From: Anastrepha obliqua
Taxonomy: Eukaryota; Arthropoda; Insecta; Diptera; Tephritidae
Direction of reading: 5' to 3'
DNA length: 64,000 bases
Assembly: GCF_027943255.1 (NCBI RefSeq)
Contig: NC_072897.1
Location: 44,862,044-44,926,043, forward strand
Shown: positions 1-11,799 of the stretch, piece after piece
How the letters are laid out: every line of letters starts with the position of its first letter
Numbering within the stretch: the first letter of the stretch is position 1
Position numbers and translations under genes: made by a program
Notes under the pieces: model-generated
Database searches by the model: none
Told to the model about the DNA's origin: nothing
Seen by the model: the letters and a program-made list of their open reading frames with translations, nothing else

Positions 1-1419
1 AAATATTCCGAATTATTTTCGGAACCCAATGCAAAGCTTACCTATACCACCACGGTAGTTGGGGAAATTAAGACTCTTTCGGACAGCCCAATTTATTCCA
101 AATATTATCCCTATCCTTTAGCTATGAGAGACTTTGTAACACAAGAGATTGAAACCTTACTAAGAGATGGAATCATTAGACGATCAAGATCGGCATACAA
201 CTCACCTATTTGGGTAGTACCCAAAAAACTAGACGCCTCCGGACAGAAAAAATATAGACTTGTTATCGATTACCGAAAATTGAATGCAGTGACAGTAGCG
301 GACAAATACCCTATACCTGAAATAAATGAAATAATCTCGCAACTAGGAAGTAGCCAATTTTTCTCTGTTCTCAACCTGAAAAGCGGCTTCCACCAAATTC
401 CTTTGAAGGAATCTGACATGGAAAAGACAGCTTTTTCAGTCAATAATGGGAAGTATGAACTTACAAGACTCCCATTCGGCTTGAAAAACGCAACAGCCAT
501 TTTCCAGCGTGCCCTTGATGACATACTTAGGGATCACATTGGAAAAATCTGTTATGTCTATATAGATGACATAATAGTACTTGGTAAAGACGAACGTAGC
601 CACTTAGAGAACTTAGAAACCATTTTCCGAACACTCGAAAACGCTCGAATTAAAGTACAGTTGGATAAGTGTGAATTTTTTAAGGACGAAGTAGAGTTTC
701 TAGGTGTAGTAATATCACGTAATGGTATTAAGACAAATCCTAATAAAGTAAAAGCCATCCAAGATTTCCCTTATCCCAGGACGTTGAAAGATCTGAGATC
801 ATTTCTTGGATTATCAGGTTACTACCGACGATTTATACGAGACTACGCTAAATTAGCAAGACCACTGACTTCACTCCTTAGAGGAGAAGACGGACGAGCT
901 TCAAAAACTAACTCCAGTAAAAAGTTAATCACGCTGAATAATAATGCCAAGCAAGCTTTTCACCAAATTAAAACTTCATTAATATCTGGGGAAGTTATAC
1001 TCACATACCCAGATTTCAAAAAAGAATTCCATCTGACAACCGACGCATCAAACTATGCGTTAGGTGCTGTTTTAGAACAATCAGGTAAACCTATTACGTT
1101 CATATCTAGATCCTTATCAAAGACAGAAGAGAATTACGCCGCCAATGAGAAGGAAATGTTGGCGATAATTTGGGCATTGAACACGCTACGGAATTATCTC
1201 CACGGTTCAGCCAAAGTAATAATTTACACCGAGCACCAATCCCTTACGTTTGCTTTAAGCAATAAAAATCATAACGCAAAAATGAAAAGGTGGAAATGCA
1301 TTTTAGAAGAGTATAACTATGAAATCTACTGTAAACCTGGTAAAAATAATGTCGTTGCAGACGCTCTTTCAAGACCACCTAAATCTGAGGTAAATACCCT
1401 CACGACAACCGACCAGTGA
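1..1419 (+). pseudogene. pol: Errantivirus pol: reverse transcriptase and RNase H part (5' partial)
   Basis: The frame is open from base 1, so the gene enters from outside the window. The Ty3/gypsy RT fingers and palm are readable: VIDYRKLN near 262-285, LPFGLKNA near 472-492, and the catalytic YIDDI at 559-573. The connection and RNase H follow, with TDASNYALG near 1039-1065, EKEMLA near 1147-1164 and ADALSRP near 1360-1380. In the third RNase H acidic position the sequence is TEHQSL where relatives have TDHQ/TDH, an acidic but non-standard residue. The ORF stops with TGA at 1417-1419 and integrase continues in another frame. In errantiviruses pol is one continuous ORF, so this is a frameshift. 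Confidence 0.88.
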
Positions 1420-2668
1420 CGAAAGCTCTGCTCATATCCTCATACCTACAGACCATACCATTTAAGAATCAGTTATTTTTACTAATCGGAAATGAAAACA
1501 ACTACACTTTTGAACTGCCTTTCCCCAATTCTCACAGACATACTATAACCAAAACACACTATTCCACCCAGGACTTAATAGACATTTTTAAACAACGTTT
1601 AGACCCAGCTCTTGTTAATGGACTCTACACAACAGAAAATATTATAGGTAAAATTCAAGAAATGTATCCACTACATTTCAGAAACATTAAAATCCGTTTT
1701 ACACAATCATTATTACAGGATATCACAAACGAAACCGAACAAGAAGAAATAATATTAACTGAGCACCAACGAGCCCATAGAAATAGCCGTGAAAATAAAA
1801 CTCAAATTCTAAAAAAATACTATTTCCCTAGCATGAACTCCAAAATAGAGAAAAAGGTTAAACAGTGCTCAACTTGCCTTCAGCAAAAATACGATAGACA
1901 TCCCCCAAAGCCAGAAATCCAAGCCACCCCGATTCCACAAAACCCTGGAGAAATCGTCCATATAGACATTTACTCCACAGAAAAAAGGTTCATTCTCACT
2001 TCTGTTGACAAATATCCCAAATACGCACAAGTAAAAATAATCCCATCCCGAGCAGTAGAGCACATAAAGGATCCAATACGTGAACTAATGATTGCATTTG
2101 GAATTTCCAAACTTGTTGTAATTGACAATGAGAAATCACTGAACTCTGCCTCAATTTCATCACTATTGAAGGATCAAATGAACATCGAAGTATATGTTAC
2201 ACCGCCTTACGCTAGCACGACAAACGGACAAGTGGAGAGATTTCACTCTACTCTCTCTGAAATTATGAGATGCTTAAAATCCGACAACAATAGTCTGACT
2301 TTCGAGGAACTACTTTTAAATCTGTTAAAGAATACAACTCGACAATTCATTCAACCACCAAGAAAAAACCCTGAGAAACATTTTTCGGTACCAGAGTTAC
2401 CACAGACCCCCAAGAGTTAGAAAGACATACACAACAAAATATAGAATTACTTACAAAGAAGCAAATAAAGGACCTTGGCTATCACAATAAAAACAGGAAA
2501 AAAACGAAAGATTACTCCGTAGGTGAAGAGATATTTGTCAAAATAAATAAAAGATTAGGCTCTAAACTATCATCAAGATACAAGAAAGAAATAGTTGCAG
2601 AAAATAATAGGACTACAGTCGAAACCCAATCAGGCCGAATTGTTCATAAAAGTAATATCAGAAGCTAA
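1416..2668 (+). pseudogene. pol: Errantivirus pol: integrase part, two frames
   Basis: The HHCC zinc-binding motif (H..H, then CSTCLQQK near 1865-1888) precedes the DDE core: HIDIYS near 1957-1974, VIDNEKS near 2119-2139 and NGQVERF near 2224-2244. The first reading frame ends at 2420. The basic C-terminal domain continues in a different frame from about 2402 to a TAA at 2666-2668, so a second frameshift sits near 2390-2405. The family role is integration of the cDNA into chromosomes. The catalytic triad is present but this copy is broken. Confidence 0.83.
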
Positions 2669-2837
2669 CCTTACCACCCAAAGCGTACTTGGTTCACCAG
2701 GTCTCATAACAAGAAGAAAAATCACCAAAAAAGAAAAAAAAAAATTAACAGAAAAAAATGAAAAAAGAAAAAGAAAAGGACGAAGGAAAAAATATATTTT
2801 AATTATAGAAAATTAAAGCTTGAACTGAATTTCTTCA
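2669..2837 (+). other. A-rich spacer between pol and the Helitron
   Basis: This very A- and purine-rich stretch belongs to the retroelement between pol and env. A lysine-rich reading frame through it is low complexity and is not supported as a gene. It ends at the A (2837) immediately left of the Helitron insertion. Confidence 0.5.
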
Positions 2838-5552
2838 TCTATACTAATATTATAAAGAGGAAAACTTTGTTTGTTTGTTTGTAACGAATAGGCTCAAAAA
2901 CTACTGGACCGATTTTAAAAATTCTTTCACCATTCGAAAACTACATTATCCAAGAGTAACATGGATTACATTTTATTTTGGAAAAAATAGGGTTCCGTAA
3001 GATATTTGGATTTTTCGGACACAAACTGAAAAAAATCTTATATATAAAATAAAGTCAACTTTTTGTGTGTGTTCGCTAACCGGCCGTGTCTGCACCGAAT
3101 TAAACCAAACTTACACACATTGTTAAGAAGGTATTGAAGATGGTTTCCGTATAGTTTGGATACCTATTGGTGGATAGGGCTCGAGATATAGGTCAAAACG
3201 TGGACCCGGGTAACCTTCGGATGTGTATGTACAATATGGGTATCAAATGGAAGGTGTTGGTGAATGCTTTAGTTCAGAGTATTTTTCATGCCGCTCCGTG
3301 ACTAGGGTCTCGAGATAGAGACCAAAACGTGGACCCTAGAATGTGTATGTACAATATGGGTATCAAATGGAAGCTGTTGGTGAATGCTTTAGTTCAGAGT
3401 ATTTTTCATGCCGCTCCGTGACTAGGGTCTCGAGATAGAGACCAAAACGTGGACCCTAGAATGTGTTTGTACAATATGGATATCAAATGAAAGCTGTTGA
3501 TAAGTGCTTTAATACGGGGTAATTTTCATACCTATTGATGACTAGGGTCTCGAGATATAGGTCAAAACGTGGACCCGGGTAACCTTCGGACGTGTATGTA
3601 CAATATGGGTATCAAATGGAAGCTGTTGATAAGTGCTTCAATACGGGGTAATTTTCATACCTATTGATGACTAGGGTCTGGAAATATATGCCAAAACGTG
3701 GACCCGCCGTGTCTTTGCACCGAATTAAACCAAACTTACACACATTGTTAAGGAGGTATTGAATATGGTTTTCGTATAGTTTGGATACCTATTGGTATAT
3801 GGGGTCTCGAGATCTAGGTCAAAACGTGGACCCGGGTAACCTTCGGATGTGTATGTACAATATGGGTATCAAATGGAAGCTGTTGGTGAATGCTTTAGTT
3901 CAGAGTATTTCCATTCCTCCGTGACTAGGGTCTCGAGATAGAGCCCAAAACGTGGACCCTAGAATGTGTTTGTACAATATGAATATCAAATGAAAGCTGT
4001 TGATAAGTGCTTTAATACGGGGTAATTTTCATACCTATTGATGACTGGGGTCTGGAAATATATGCCAAAACGTGGACCCGCAGTGTCTTTGCACCGAATT
4101 AAACCAAACTTACACACATTGTTAAGGAGGTATTGAAGATGGTTTCCGTATAGTTTGGATACCTATTGGTAGATAGGGTCTCGAGATATAGGTCAAAACG
4201 TGGACCCGGGTAACCTTCGGATGTGTATGTACAATATGGGTATCAAATGGAAGCTGTTGGTGAATGCTTTAGTTCAGAGTATTTCCATCCGCTCCGTGAC
4301 TAGGGTCTCGAGATAGAGACCAAATCGTGGACCCTAGAATGTGTTTGTACAATATGGGTATCAAATGAAAGCTGTTGATAAGTGCTTTAATACGGGGTAA
4401 TTTTCATACCTATTGATGACTAGGGTCTCGAGATATAGGTCAAAACGTGGACCCGGGTAACCTTCGGACGTGTATGTACAATATGGGTATCAAATGGAAG
4501 CTGTTGGTGAATGCTTTAGTTCAGAGTATTTTTCATGCCGCTCCGTGACTAGGATCTCGAGATAGAGACCAAAACGTGGAGCCTAGAATGTGTTTGTACA
4601 ATATGGATATCAAACTGAAACTGTTGGTGAATGCCTTAGTACAGAGTATTTTTCATGCCGCTACGTGACTGGGGTCTCCAGATATAGGTCAAAACGTGGA
4701 CCCGGGTAACCTTTGGTTGTGTATGCACAATATAGGTATCACATGAAAGCTGTTGATAAGTGCTTTAATGCGGGGTAATTTTCATACCTATTGATGACTA
4801 GGGTCTCGAAATATATGCCAAAACGTGGACCCGCCGTGTCTTTGCACCGAATTAAACCAAACTTATGCACATTGTTAAGTAAGTATTGAAAATGGGTTTC
4901 GTAAAGTTTGGTTGTAATTCGGAGCAGTGGCAACGGGTACAGCGTTCTTTTGAGCCAGCCATAATGTCGCTTACTTTTTTAACGCTTGGGGCGGAACTGA
5001 ACTGTCAAATTGACAGTGTTAGTTACAATGTGTCAATATTTCTTTCTGATTGGATGCCATAAGGAAAAAACGTAAGTGCAACATGTAAAAATTGTTTGTG
5101 AATTTTTTTGGAGTGGATTTTGGAACAGTGAATAATTTCTTACGAAATTTGAGAATTTAATGTGAAATCCGATTGAAATTATGTGTTCGTGGAAAAAACA
5201 ATTTTTTTCGTTTTTTTTTTTTGAAAAATATAAATGGATAATGGTTAAAAAAGCTCCAATTCTTAATAAAACATATAAATTGAAACGAAAAATTCATGGA
5301 TGATCAGGAAAAAAGACGATTGTTTATTCATATGCGTTGATTTGAAATTTAAAAACAATCTCCTTTTTTCCTGATTTTCAATTTATATTTTATATTTACT
5401 CAAAAACAAATAGGAAACCAAAAAATATTGTTTATGCCAAAGCGCTTGAATAAAGAATAAAGAAATAAATAATATGAAAACCATATATTTTCTGTTCTAA
5501 ACCATATCTATTCTATTTTAGTGTGCCCAGCGAAGGGGGCCGGGTTTGCTAG
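2838..5552 (+). mobile_element. Non-autonomous Helitron with internal minisatellite
   Basis: The left end reads A|TCTATACTAA and the right end reads GGGTTTGCTAG|T. These are the 5' TC and 3' CTAG ends and the A/T insertion site that define Helitrons. A GC-rich inverted motif (GCCCAGCGAAGGGGGCC) lies just before the CTAG, as expected for the 3' hairpin. Nothing in its 2,715 bp encodes Rep or helicase. Most of it is a minisatellite (about 3060-4900), followed by AT-rich sequence at 4930-5520 with no ORF. It inserted into the errantivirus between pol and env. The minisatellite sequence matches that of the Helitron at 13439-20602, so the two are related. Confidence 0.9.
3060..4900 (+). repeat. 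Helitron minisatellite, about 14 units of 115-130 bp
   Basis: Each unit contains GGGTCTCGAGATATAGG, then CAAAACGTGGACCC, an ATGTGTNTGTACAATATGG block and ATCAAATGRAAGCTGTTG. The GGTCTCGAGATA or GGTCTGGAAATA core recurs about fourteen times from roughly 3180 to 4800. Unit variants alternate. A longer block beginning with CCGTGTCTTTGCACCGAATT recurs near 3070, 3705, 4080 and 4830, which points to higher-order amplification. Confidence 0.9.
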
Positions 5553-5710
5553 TATTAAATTAAATTCGCATCCATCGAATTAAATTAATTTCAAGAAATT
5601 AAACCAAATTTAGTTCTATTAAATTGAATTAATTTTGATACAATTAAAATCAAAGGAATTTTAATATGATTAAATTTAATTTGAAAATAATTAATGTAAT
5701 CTTTAGCGAA

Positions 5711-5850
5711 TAAGAAAAATCGAGTAAAATGCCATAGGCGTTCGATCATTAGATAATAGGGAAAATCGAGTAAAATGCCATAGGCGTTCGATCATTAGAT
5801 AATAAGAAAAATCGTTATAAATGCCATAGGTCAACGATACAAATTTAAAA
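5711..5850 (+). repeat. Short tandem repeat, about 46-bp period, 2.5-3 copies
   Basis: The unit AAAATCGAGTAAAATGCCAT followed by AGGCGTTCGATC begins at 5716 and again at 5762, and a diverged third copy begins near 5807. It lies in AT-rich errantivirus sequence between the Helitron and env. It may be leader or untranslated sequence of the retroelement. No function is apparent. Confidence 0.8.
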
Positions 5851-5879
5851 ATTACATAAATAATTATAGGTCCATAATT

Positions 5880-7612
5880 ACAACCTTCCTACAGTACCCT
5901 TGCCGCCATGGCTTACGCAGAAACACAAATCCTAGATTATACGAACGCACAGCTTGAAGGATGAAACAGCAAGAATACAGGAAGGAACATTTAAAATTAT
6001 TCATATAATAGACACGAGACAGTACGACAACTTAACGAAAGAACTTGAAAATACTATCGCACAAAATATCCAAATCAACCATCCATTACATCCTTTCCTT
6101 AACCACGAGATAATCCAAATTCGCACACTTCTTTCAAAACTCACCCCTCGAATTAAAAATAAACGTTCATTAGATTTTATAGGCACAGCATGGAAATGGA
6201 TTGCTGGTAACCCAGACCACCATGACTTAGAAATAATTAATAAAAATATTGGAAATTTACTAGAAAATAACGATAGACAAGTAATAATAAACAAAAGATT
6301 TTTAGATAAAATAAATGAAGCAAGTAATAACACAAATGAAATACTTAAAAGCTTAAAAAATAATGAAAATGTAAAATTAGAACTAGGTCTTAAAATTAAA
6401 TATAAATTACAATTAATTAAGGAAGAGCTTATTAATATTGAATACGCCTTACATTGGGCAAAATCAAATAGTGTTAATTCATTTATATTGTCGAATCTAT
6501 AAATAAGCACAATTGAAAAAATTATTGGAAAAGAAGAAATACCTTACATTAATATTGAAGAAGTATTAGAATTTACCGATATTAGAATAGCCTCAAATGG
6601 CACTTCTATAATTTATATTCTAAGCTTACCTACTACTAATAAAGAAACTTGTGAAAAGATAATACTCAAGGGAGTAAAAAAGGAAAATAAAATTAATAAA
6701 ATTGAATTGAAATTATGAAAAGATATTAAAATGTAAAACGAAAATATACGGACTAAAAAATGAATGTAGAGCTATAATAAAATAACAATTTGTAATGAAA
6801 AAGGTTTTATAGAAATAAATAATAATAGCTGTATTAGTAATCTTATAAACAGTAGACGCCCAAATTGCACGCTTATCAACGATGACCACATTAGCAACCT
6901 AGAAGAAGTACAACCCGGAATACTATTTTTGAACAATTATAATGGTTTAATCGAAATAGATGGCAAATCAATAGAACTGAATGGAACATTCATAATCCAA
7001 CACCACAACTCCACTATCAACGTGCAAAACAAAAATTTCTACGTACATGAAATTAGTAATTTACAACCTCTTCCACCTGTTCTACAAAAACGAAACCCGA
7101 AGACGCCATTCGAAGAAATATTATTCTTGCAGATGATGAAAGGTCTCCAAATACAAAACTTGAAGAAGCTGGAGACGATCAACAAAATCAATAAAGTGGG
7201 TTTAACCTCCAATACAGCACTCACAATATCCATAATAATAGCTGTCATACTACTCGCACTTAAAATTTCCAGAAAAAGAAAGCCGAAGGACTTTCAAGGG
7301 AATTGTAATAAACTAAACGCCCTTGGTACTCCTGAGTCTACGGAGATGCGAACAGGGACGTCCGCACTTGAGGAGGGAGGATCTAACGCAATACTTCACA
7401 CTCCTCAACCAAAATATGATGGTAACCCATCACCCCACACACGCAACGTTTTAGCTAACGCAACACTTCACACACCTCAACCAAAATATGATGGTAACCC
7501 AACACTCCACACGCGCAACACTTTTGAGGAAATACCAGAGCAGCGATTGGCGTTCCCGTGGGAAACGCCTACTCAGCAAAGAATTGGTCACGTTGCTAGC
7601 ACACGGGCTTAG
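5880..7612 (+). pseudogene. env: Errantivirus env-like envelope protein remnant
   Basis: Two main open stretches in the same frame (5954-6502 and 6929-7612) are separated by in-frame stops and shifts. The first carries a basic, cleavage-like KNKRSLD followed by IGTAWKWIAGNPDH, which is characteristic of insect errantivirus envelope fusion proteins related to baculovirus F proteins. The second contains a hydrophobic segment (about residues 94-114) followed by basic residues, so it is a predicted transmembrane anchor with a cytoplasmic tail. The tail holds a direct repeat around LHTPQPKYDGNP. The N-terminal signal region is not in a clean frame. In the family the product would act in membrane fusion; this copy is dead. 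Confidence 0.75.
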
Positions 7613-7619
7613 CTTTAGT

Positions 7620-7735
7620 ATTAGAATTAAAATACTTTTAAGTCAGTCGTAAAATAAGATTCAACCAATAAAGACCGGTCTCCGGAATAAAATTGTTTTT
7701 TTTATAAACAACCACGACCGGGTAGTTTAACTTAT
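7620..7735 (+). repeat. Possible truncated 3' LTR of the errantivirus
   Basis: Downstream of env the sequence is AT-rich with two AATAAA-like signals (CCAATAAAGACC and GGAATAAAATTG). It then runs into minus-strand LOA sequence. No matching 5' LTR is in the window, so this is only a positional guess. Confidence 0.3.
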
Positions 7736-10011
7736 ATCACTTGATTCGAAGTGAAATTTATTGGGCGAAATTTTTTCCGGGCGAACTTCCCGATAAGGGC
7801 GAATATTGGCTTTACTATAGCTGAGTAGCACCAATGCATTATAGCAGGAGATAGACCCCATGTAACCCCAGCATCTTTATACATGCGTATAGTGCGTTGC
7901 TGGCCTTTTTCTTCCTCTCTAATATATTTTAATTCCATGATAGTTTATTATCCAAAATTACTCCAAGGTACTTTGTGTGGTTTTTAAGAGTTAGTTCAAC
8001 TTCATTTAGCTTCGGGGGTTGCCAATAGGGGATCTTGTACCTTCTAATATCATATCCGTTTTATCAGCATTTATCCGTAGCCCTGCCTGTGTTGTCCATT
8101 GGTGCACTGCTGCGAGTGTATTATTCATAATGTTTAGGTATTTGCCTGTCACTACTATGGCTATGTCATCTGCTTATGCTACTAGTTTAGTAACTCATTA
8201 ACTGCGAGTAGCCAAATAAGTGGCGATAGAACACCACAATGTGGCGTACCCTCGCATGCTACTTTAGTGAGTTTAGCTTCGTTCCATTCCGCCCTTATTA
8301 TTCTACAACCTAACAGGTTCTTTATCCATGAATAAACGACGGATTCTGTATTCGTTGTATTTAAGCTCCTTAAAATGGCTTCTCCTGACACTTTGTTGAA
8401 TGCACCACTAATGTCTAGAAATACTCCTAAAGTATATTCATCGTAGTCTAGAGCTTTCTTTTATAACTAACACTAGTGAGTGTAACGCAGTCTCTGCCTC
8501 TAGTTTATGCGTGTTGTGCCTTATACATAAAGTCTGACATCCTATTTTCAGAGGTCAAACTAATGGGCCTATCGTCCTTTGAAAGTATCGGGTTGTTCTT
8601 ACCCGCTTTCGGTATAAATACAACCCTTGCTTCTCTCCAGATAACAGGTATATAAATAGTTAAGCCTCAGACATATATCGCTTTTAGCCATGGTACCAAA
8701 AGATCGCTCATCCTTTGGAGCATGGCTGGAAAAATTCCGTCTACGCCTGGCGATTTAAATGGGTTAAAAGTGTTGAATGCCCATTCTATTTTTTGGATTG
8801 TAATAAACTCTTCCGTGATGTTTGCTACGTTATCTCTTAAGGGATCGTGATCTAAGTAGTCTATGCATCCTGGAAAATGCGTAATGACTAGATCTTGTAG
8901 TGATTCTTCACAACTATCAGTCCAGTATCCTTTAGTTTTGCGAATTAAATTGGGCATGTTGGAATGTTTCGATAACAGTTTCCTGAGCCTAGTCGCTTCA
9001 TTTGTTCTTTGAATACTGCCACAGAAGTCTTTCCATGATTCGCTTTTGGCCCTATGTATTTCTTTCTTATATGTTCGTCGTGGATCGTTACATTACTCAT
9101 TCATTGTCGGCTGCCCGGTCCTGCTGCTCAGTCCAGTATCCGTTAGTTTTGCGAATTAAATTGGGCGTGTTGGAATGTTTAGATAACAGTTTCCTGAGCC
9201 TAGTCGCTTCGTTTGTACTTTGAATACTGCCACAGAAGTCTTTCCATGATTCGCTTTTGGTCCTATGTATTTCTTTCTTATATGTTCGTCGTAGATCGTT
9301 ACATTACTCATTCATTGTCGGCTGCCCGTACCAACTTATATAAATAATAATACATTTCGCCGTTTTGATCCCACCTCCTTGTTCCACCAAGGTGGCTTTG
9401 ATCTGCGTTTTAATCATAGGGGAGTGCATGCTGCGTGATTTGCTTTATTAAGTGCCCTTATTACCGTTTTAACACGAGAGCTGAACCTGCGAGGTCTCAA
9501 TGGTTTTCGCATTAGCAATTTCCTAAACAGATCCCAGTTTGTATTTCTAGGATTTCTGAAGGTATTGTTCTTTAGCTTGGCGGTGAATGTTATTCTATTA
9601 TGTATGTATCTGTGGTCGGAGAAAGAAGGCGTTAATAACACTCCCCAATCTTCCACCATCGTAAGGTTATTCGTAAAGGTTAACCCTAGAACCTTTTACG
9701 AGGTGGGCCCAATATATGTTGGCTCCACCTCACGCTTTGCTACTTCTAGGCTACTTTGTAAAATGAAATTGAATAGGGATGGTTTGATGTGAGTTTCCAT
9801 CGGATCCTACGACAAGCGCTAGCTTCCTTCGCTCGGCTTCCTTGGCCAAATTGTGAAGCCCGTCCGGCGGTGCCTCCTTTTCGTGGGACATGTAGCAGGA
9901 CCCAAGAAATAAAGGTTTATTTTTGCAGTCCTGAATTGTCACCACTGTCAGGTCATCTGTGGAGAGATTAGTATTAAAGTAAGAACATAAACTTTTTTTA
10001 ACGAGTATCAC
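7732..10011 (-). pseudogene. LOA-type ORF2: endonuclease and reverse transcriptase remnants
   Basis: The endonuclease part (10011-9414) shows SCYMSHEKEAPPDG and LALVVGSDGNSHQT, corresponding to the (G)CDANAH-type motif of LOA endonucleases, and SDHRYIHNRITF, the SDH motif. The RT part shows FNPFKSPGVDGIFPAMLQ (8957-8667) and EGTPHCGVLSPLIW (8391-8182), then DDIAIVV in another frame near 8160, and VTWGLSPAIMHW near 7860. It is broken by many shifts and an internal duplication, and the C-terminus is missing. Confidence 0.7.
8918..9330 (-). repeat. Internal tandem duplication, about 211 bp x 2
   Basis: CAGTCCAGTATCC starts at 8918 and again at 9129, and both copies end in TCATTGTCGGCTGCCCG (about 9118 and 9330). 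They differ at several positions (CTTTAG versus CGTTAG, GGGCAT versus GGGCGT). It lies inside the LOA ORF2. Confidence 0.88.
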
Positions 10012-10065
10012 TGCTCTAACTCTGTTCTTACCCGATCGAGAAGTATATATTGTAGTTTGGTGAGT

Positions 10066-11360
10066 CTAGTCCAGACACCAGGTTTTCCGAACTAATCCAT
10101 GGTTCCGTAGCCGACCCACATCGTAGTTGGCCCCTTCTAGATTCTTTTGGGAAGATTTAGCTGAAGGACCTTCTGACTTCTTATAGACTTCTTGTAGATT
10201 TAGGGCGGTTTCGAGGATGTCTTCTTTGCCGAGATCCTTCTCCATCTCCACAGTTTCCAGCGTGTTCTGATTTATATCTGTTGGGCTGCGTTTTTTGAGG
10301 CAAAGGTACACGCTGCCAATACTCTACGCCATACTCTTCCCAAGCCTTGCATATAAGATGTCCTCCGTTGTTTTATTAATTTGGATGATGCAGTTTTGGC
10401 CTCCATCCGCACTTGCTGATTTAGCCACCTTCAACATCTTCCAATCATCGGTAGGAACATCCGTATTTTGTCGTTGCAGGAGTTTTAAGGCATACTCTGG
10501 ATTGACCGTGCGCGGTATCAGCACCTTAGCTTTCGGTATCGTTGGTATGCAACTCCGATCCACGATTTCAACAGATGCCCCTTCCCATAGGCCTTGAAGT
10601 CTTTTCACCGTTTCCTTAACCCGTATGAGAGTGAGGTCGTCTTTACATTTTATTATCTTCACGCCACTGACCCAACCTGCTCCATCAAATGTAGGCATTG
10701 TTGCGCTCGGATCAGCGTCAATTTTTGCGAAAAGAGCCTCCAGTAGCTTCATCTCAACTACCTTCCATTGCTCCTGCGTTATTCGTCCCAAAGGGTTACT
10801 GCGATCAGTAAGCGACGCGGCCAAGTGCTTCTTGGCTACCTCACTGACTGCCGCCGGTGCTTTAGATGTGGATGGTTCTTCAGGTTGAGTGCTTCGCGAT
10901 TTTGCTCCTCTACCTGGTTTGCGAACTTTGGGTTCGATGCGGCACATCCAGCACGTGTTGCAAAATATGCGCGGCCTTTTTCTACGTCCTCCCTAGCCCA
11001 TGCCAGTCTTTCCGCTTCTGCTTGTGTCAGATGGGCCATACCTCCAAGTCGATCGCAGATCTTGACCGCAGCTTTGTATCTCGACTTAGCTTTCAACCCC
11101 TCCTTACTTGGCTTTACTCTAGGCCTATTCGTACTGTCCGAAATGGTACCATCGAGTTTTACCGAAGAGTTAAGTAAAGCATCCTCTTCTGCGGTATTTA
11201 CGCTAGCTGTGCTTTCCAGGTCCGAGTCTACTTGAACTATGACACCCGCACGCTGCATAGCGATTTTGTTTTTCACGATTGTTTTTGTAGAGGTGTGGCC
11301 GCTGGCGACACAGCTTCCGCCTTCACTGTACCCGCCGGTGGTAGCAGCCCCTTCTCCCAC
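10066..11360 (-). pseudogene. LOA-type ORF1 (gag-like, DUF4780-like region)
   Basis: Three overlapping open stretches (11360-10836, 10947-10324 and 10311-10066) in shifting frames carry one protein. The middle part, with a conserved EQWKVVEMKLLEALF, the DGAGWVSGVKIIKCKDD block and then TDDWKMLKVAKS, resembles the DUF4780-type region of LOA-clade ORF1 proteins. The first part is acidic then Ala/Glu-rich. In the family, ORF1 binds element RNA. Frameshifts lie near 10840-10950 and 10315. Confidence 0.65.
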
Positions 11361-11799
11361 CGACGTTTGGGTTAATATCCTAACCCGTATAATTTCCTTG
11401 TCTACCTCTATATTAATTTATATTTCAAGGATCTCCAACCAATAGCTTTTTATTCCTAGCCGCCAGGAACCTCATTAGAAATGATCTTTGTATTAGCCCC
11501 CCGACAACCCCTTTGGGTAACATATAGAGTTAGTCACCGCGGAGAGTTAGTCTTAGCTAAACATCACCTGTCCACATTGCAATCAGGTAGACCTGGTTAA
11601 ACCTAACCTCATGCAATGCAGCCGGTGGTGCCCATTGCCCAGTCGGCGCCCACGGAGAGGAACTAGCTACGCGGATTTTCGCCAAAATTAGTTTCAACAC
11701 AAAAAATTTTGAGCAGTTTTCACCAAATTTGAATAAAGTTTTAAATGTACTACAACGCATCCACCAAAATCTGAGTTCATTTTTGTATTTAATTTGAAT

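Larger units (their letters stand above)
1..7735 (+). mobile_element. Errantivirus-like Ty3/gypsy retroelement, split by a Helitron
   Basis: The pol remnants (reverse transcriptase, RNase H, integrase) and a downstream env-like remnant lie in the same orientation and in the order expected of insect errantiviruses (gypsy, 17.6 and yoyo type). The window starts inside pol, so the 5' LTR, gag and protease are not visible. A 2.7-kb Helitron separates the end of integrase from env. Several frameshifts and stops mean the copy cannot make intact proteins. The right limit is uncertain: only a possible truncated 3' LTR is seen near 7620-7735. Confidence 0.8.
7735..11660 (-). mobile_element. LOA-like non-LTR retrotransposon, 3'-truncated
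   Basis: Read on the minus strand, this has a 5' leader (about 11660-11400), ORF1 (11360-10066), an endonuclease region (about 10011-9414) and an RT region (about 8960-7795). The RNase H and C-terminal zinc motif of intact LOA elements are absent, so the 3' end is lost. It then abuts the errantivirus end. Multiple frameshifts mark it as an old copy. Confidence 0.78.

Noticed and set aside
2595..2816. Lysine-rich plus-strand ORF
   Set aside because: Out of frame with integrase, starting inside it and running through an A-rich spacer; low-complexity composition.
3060..4900. Regular repeat array that might be taken for a CRISPR
   Set aside because: Units are 115-130 bp with no short repeat/unique spacer pattern, in a eukaryotic Helitron; it is a minisatellite.
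10295..11235. Several plus-strand ORFs over the LOA ORF1
   Set aside because: Antisense shadows of the minus-strand gag-like protein; no recognisable domain.
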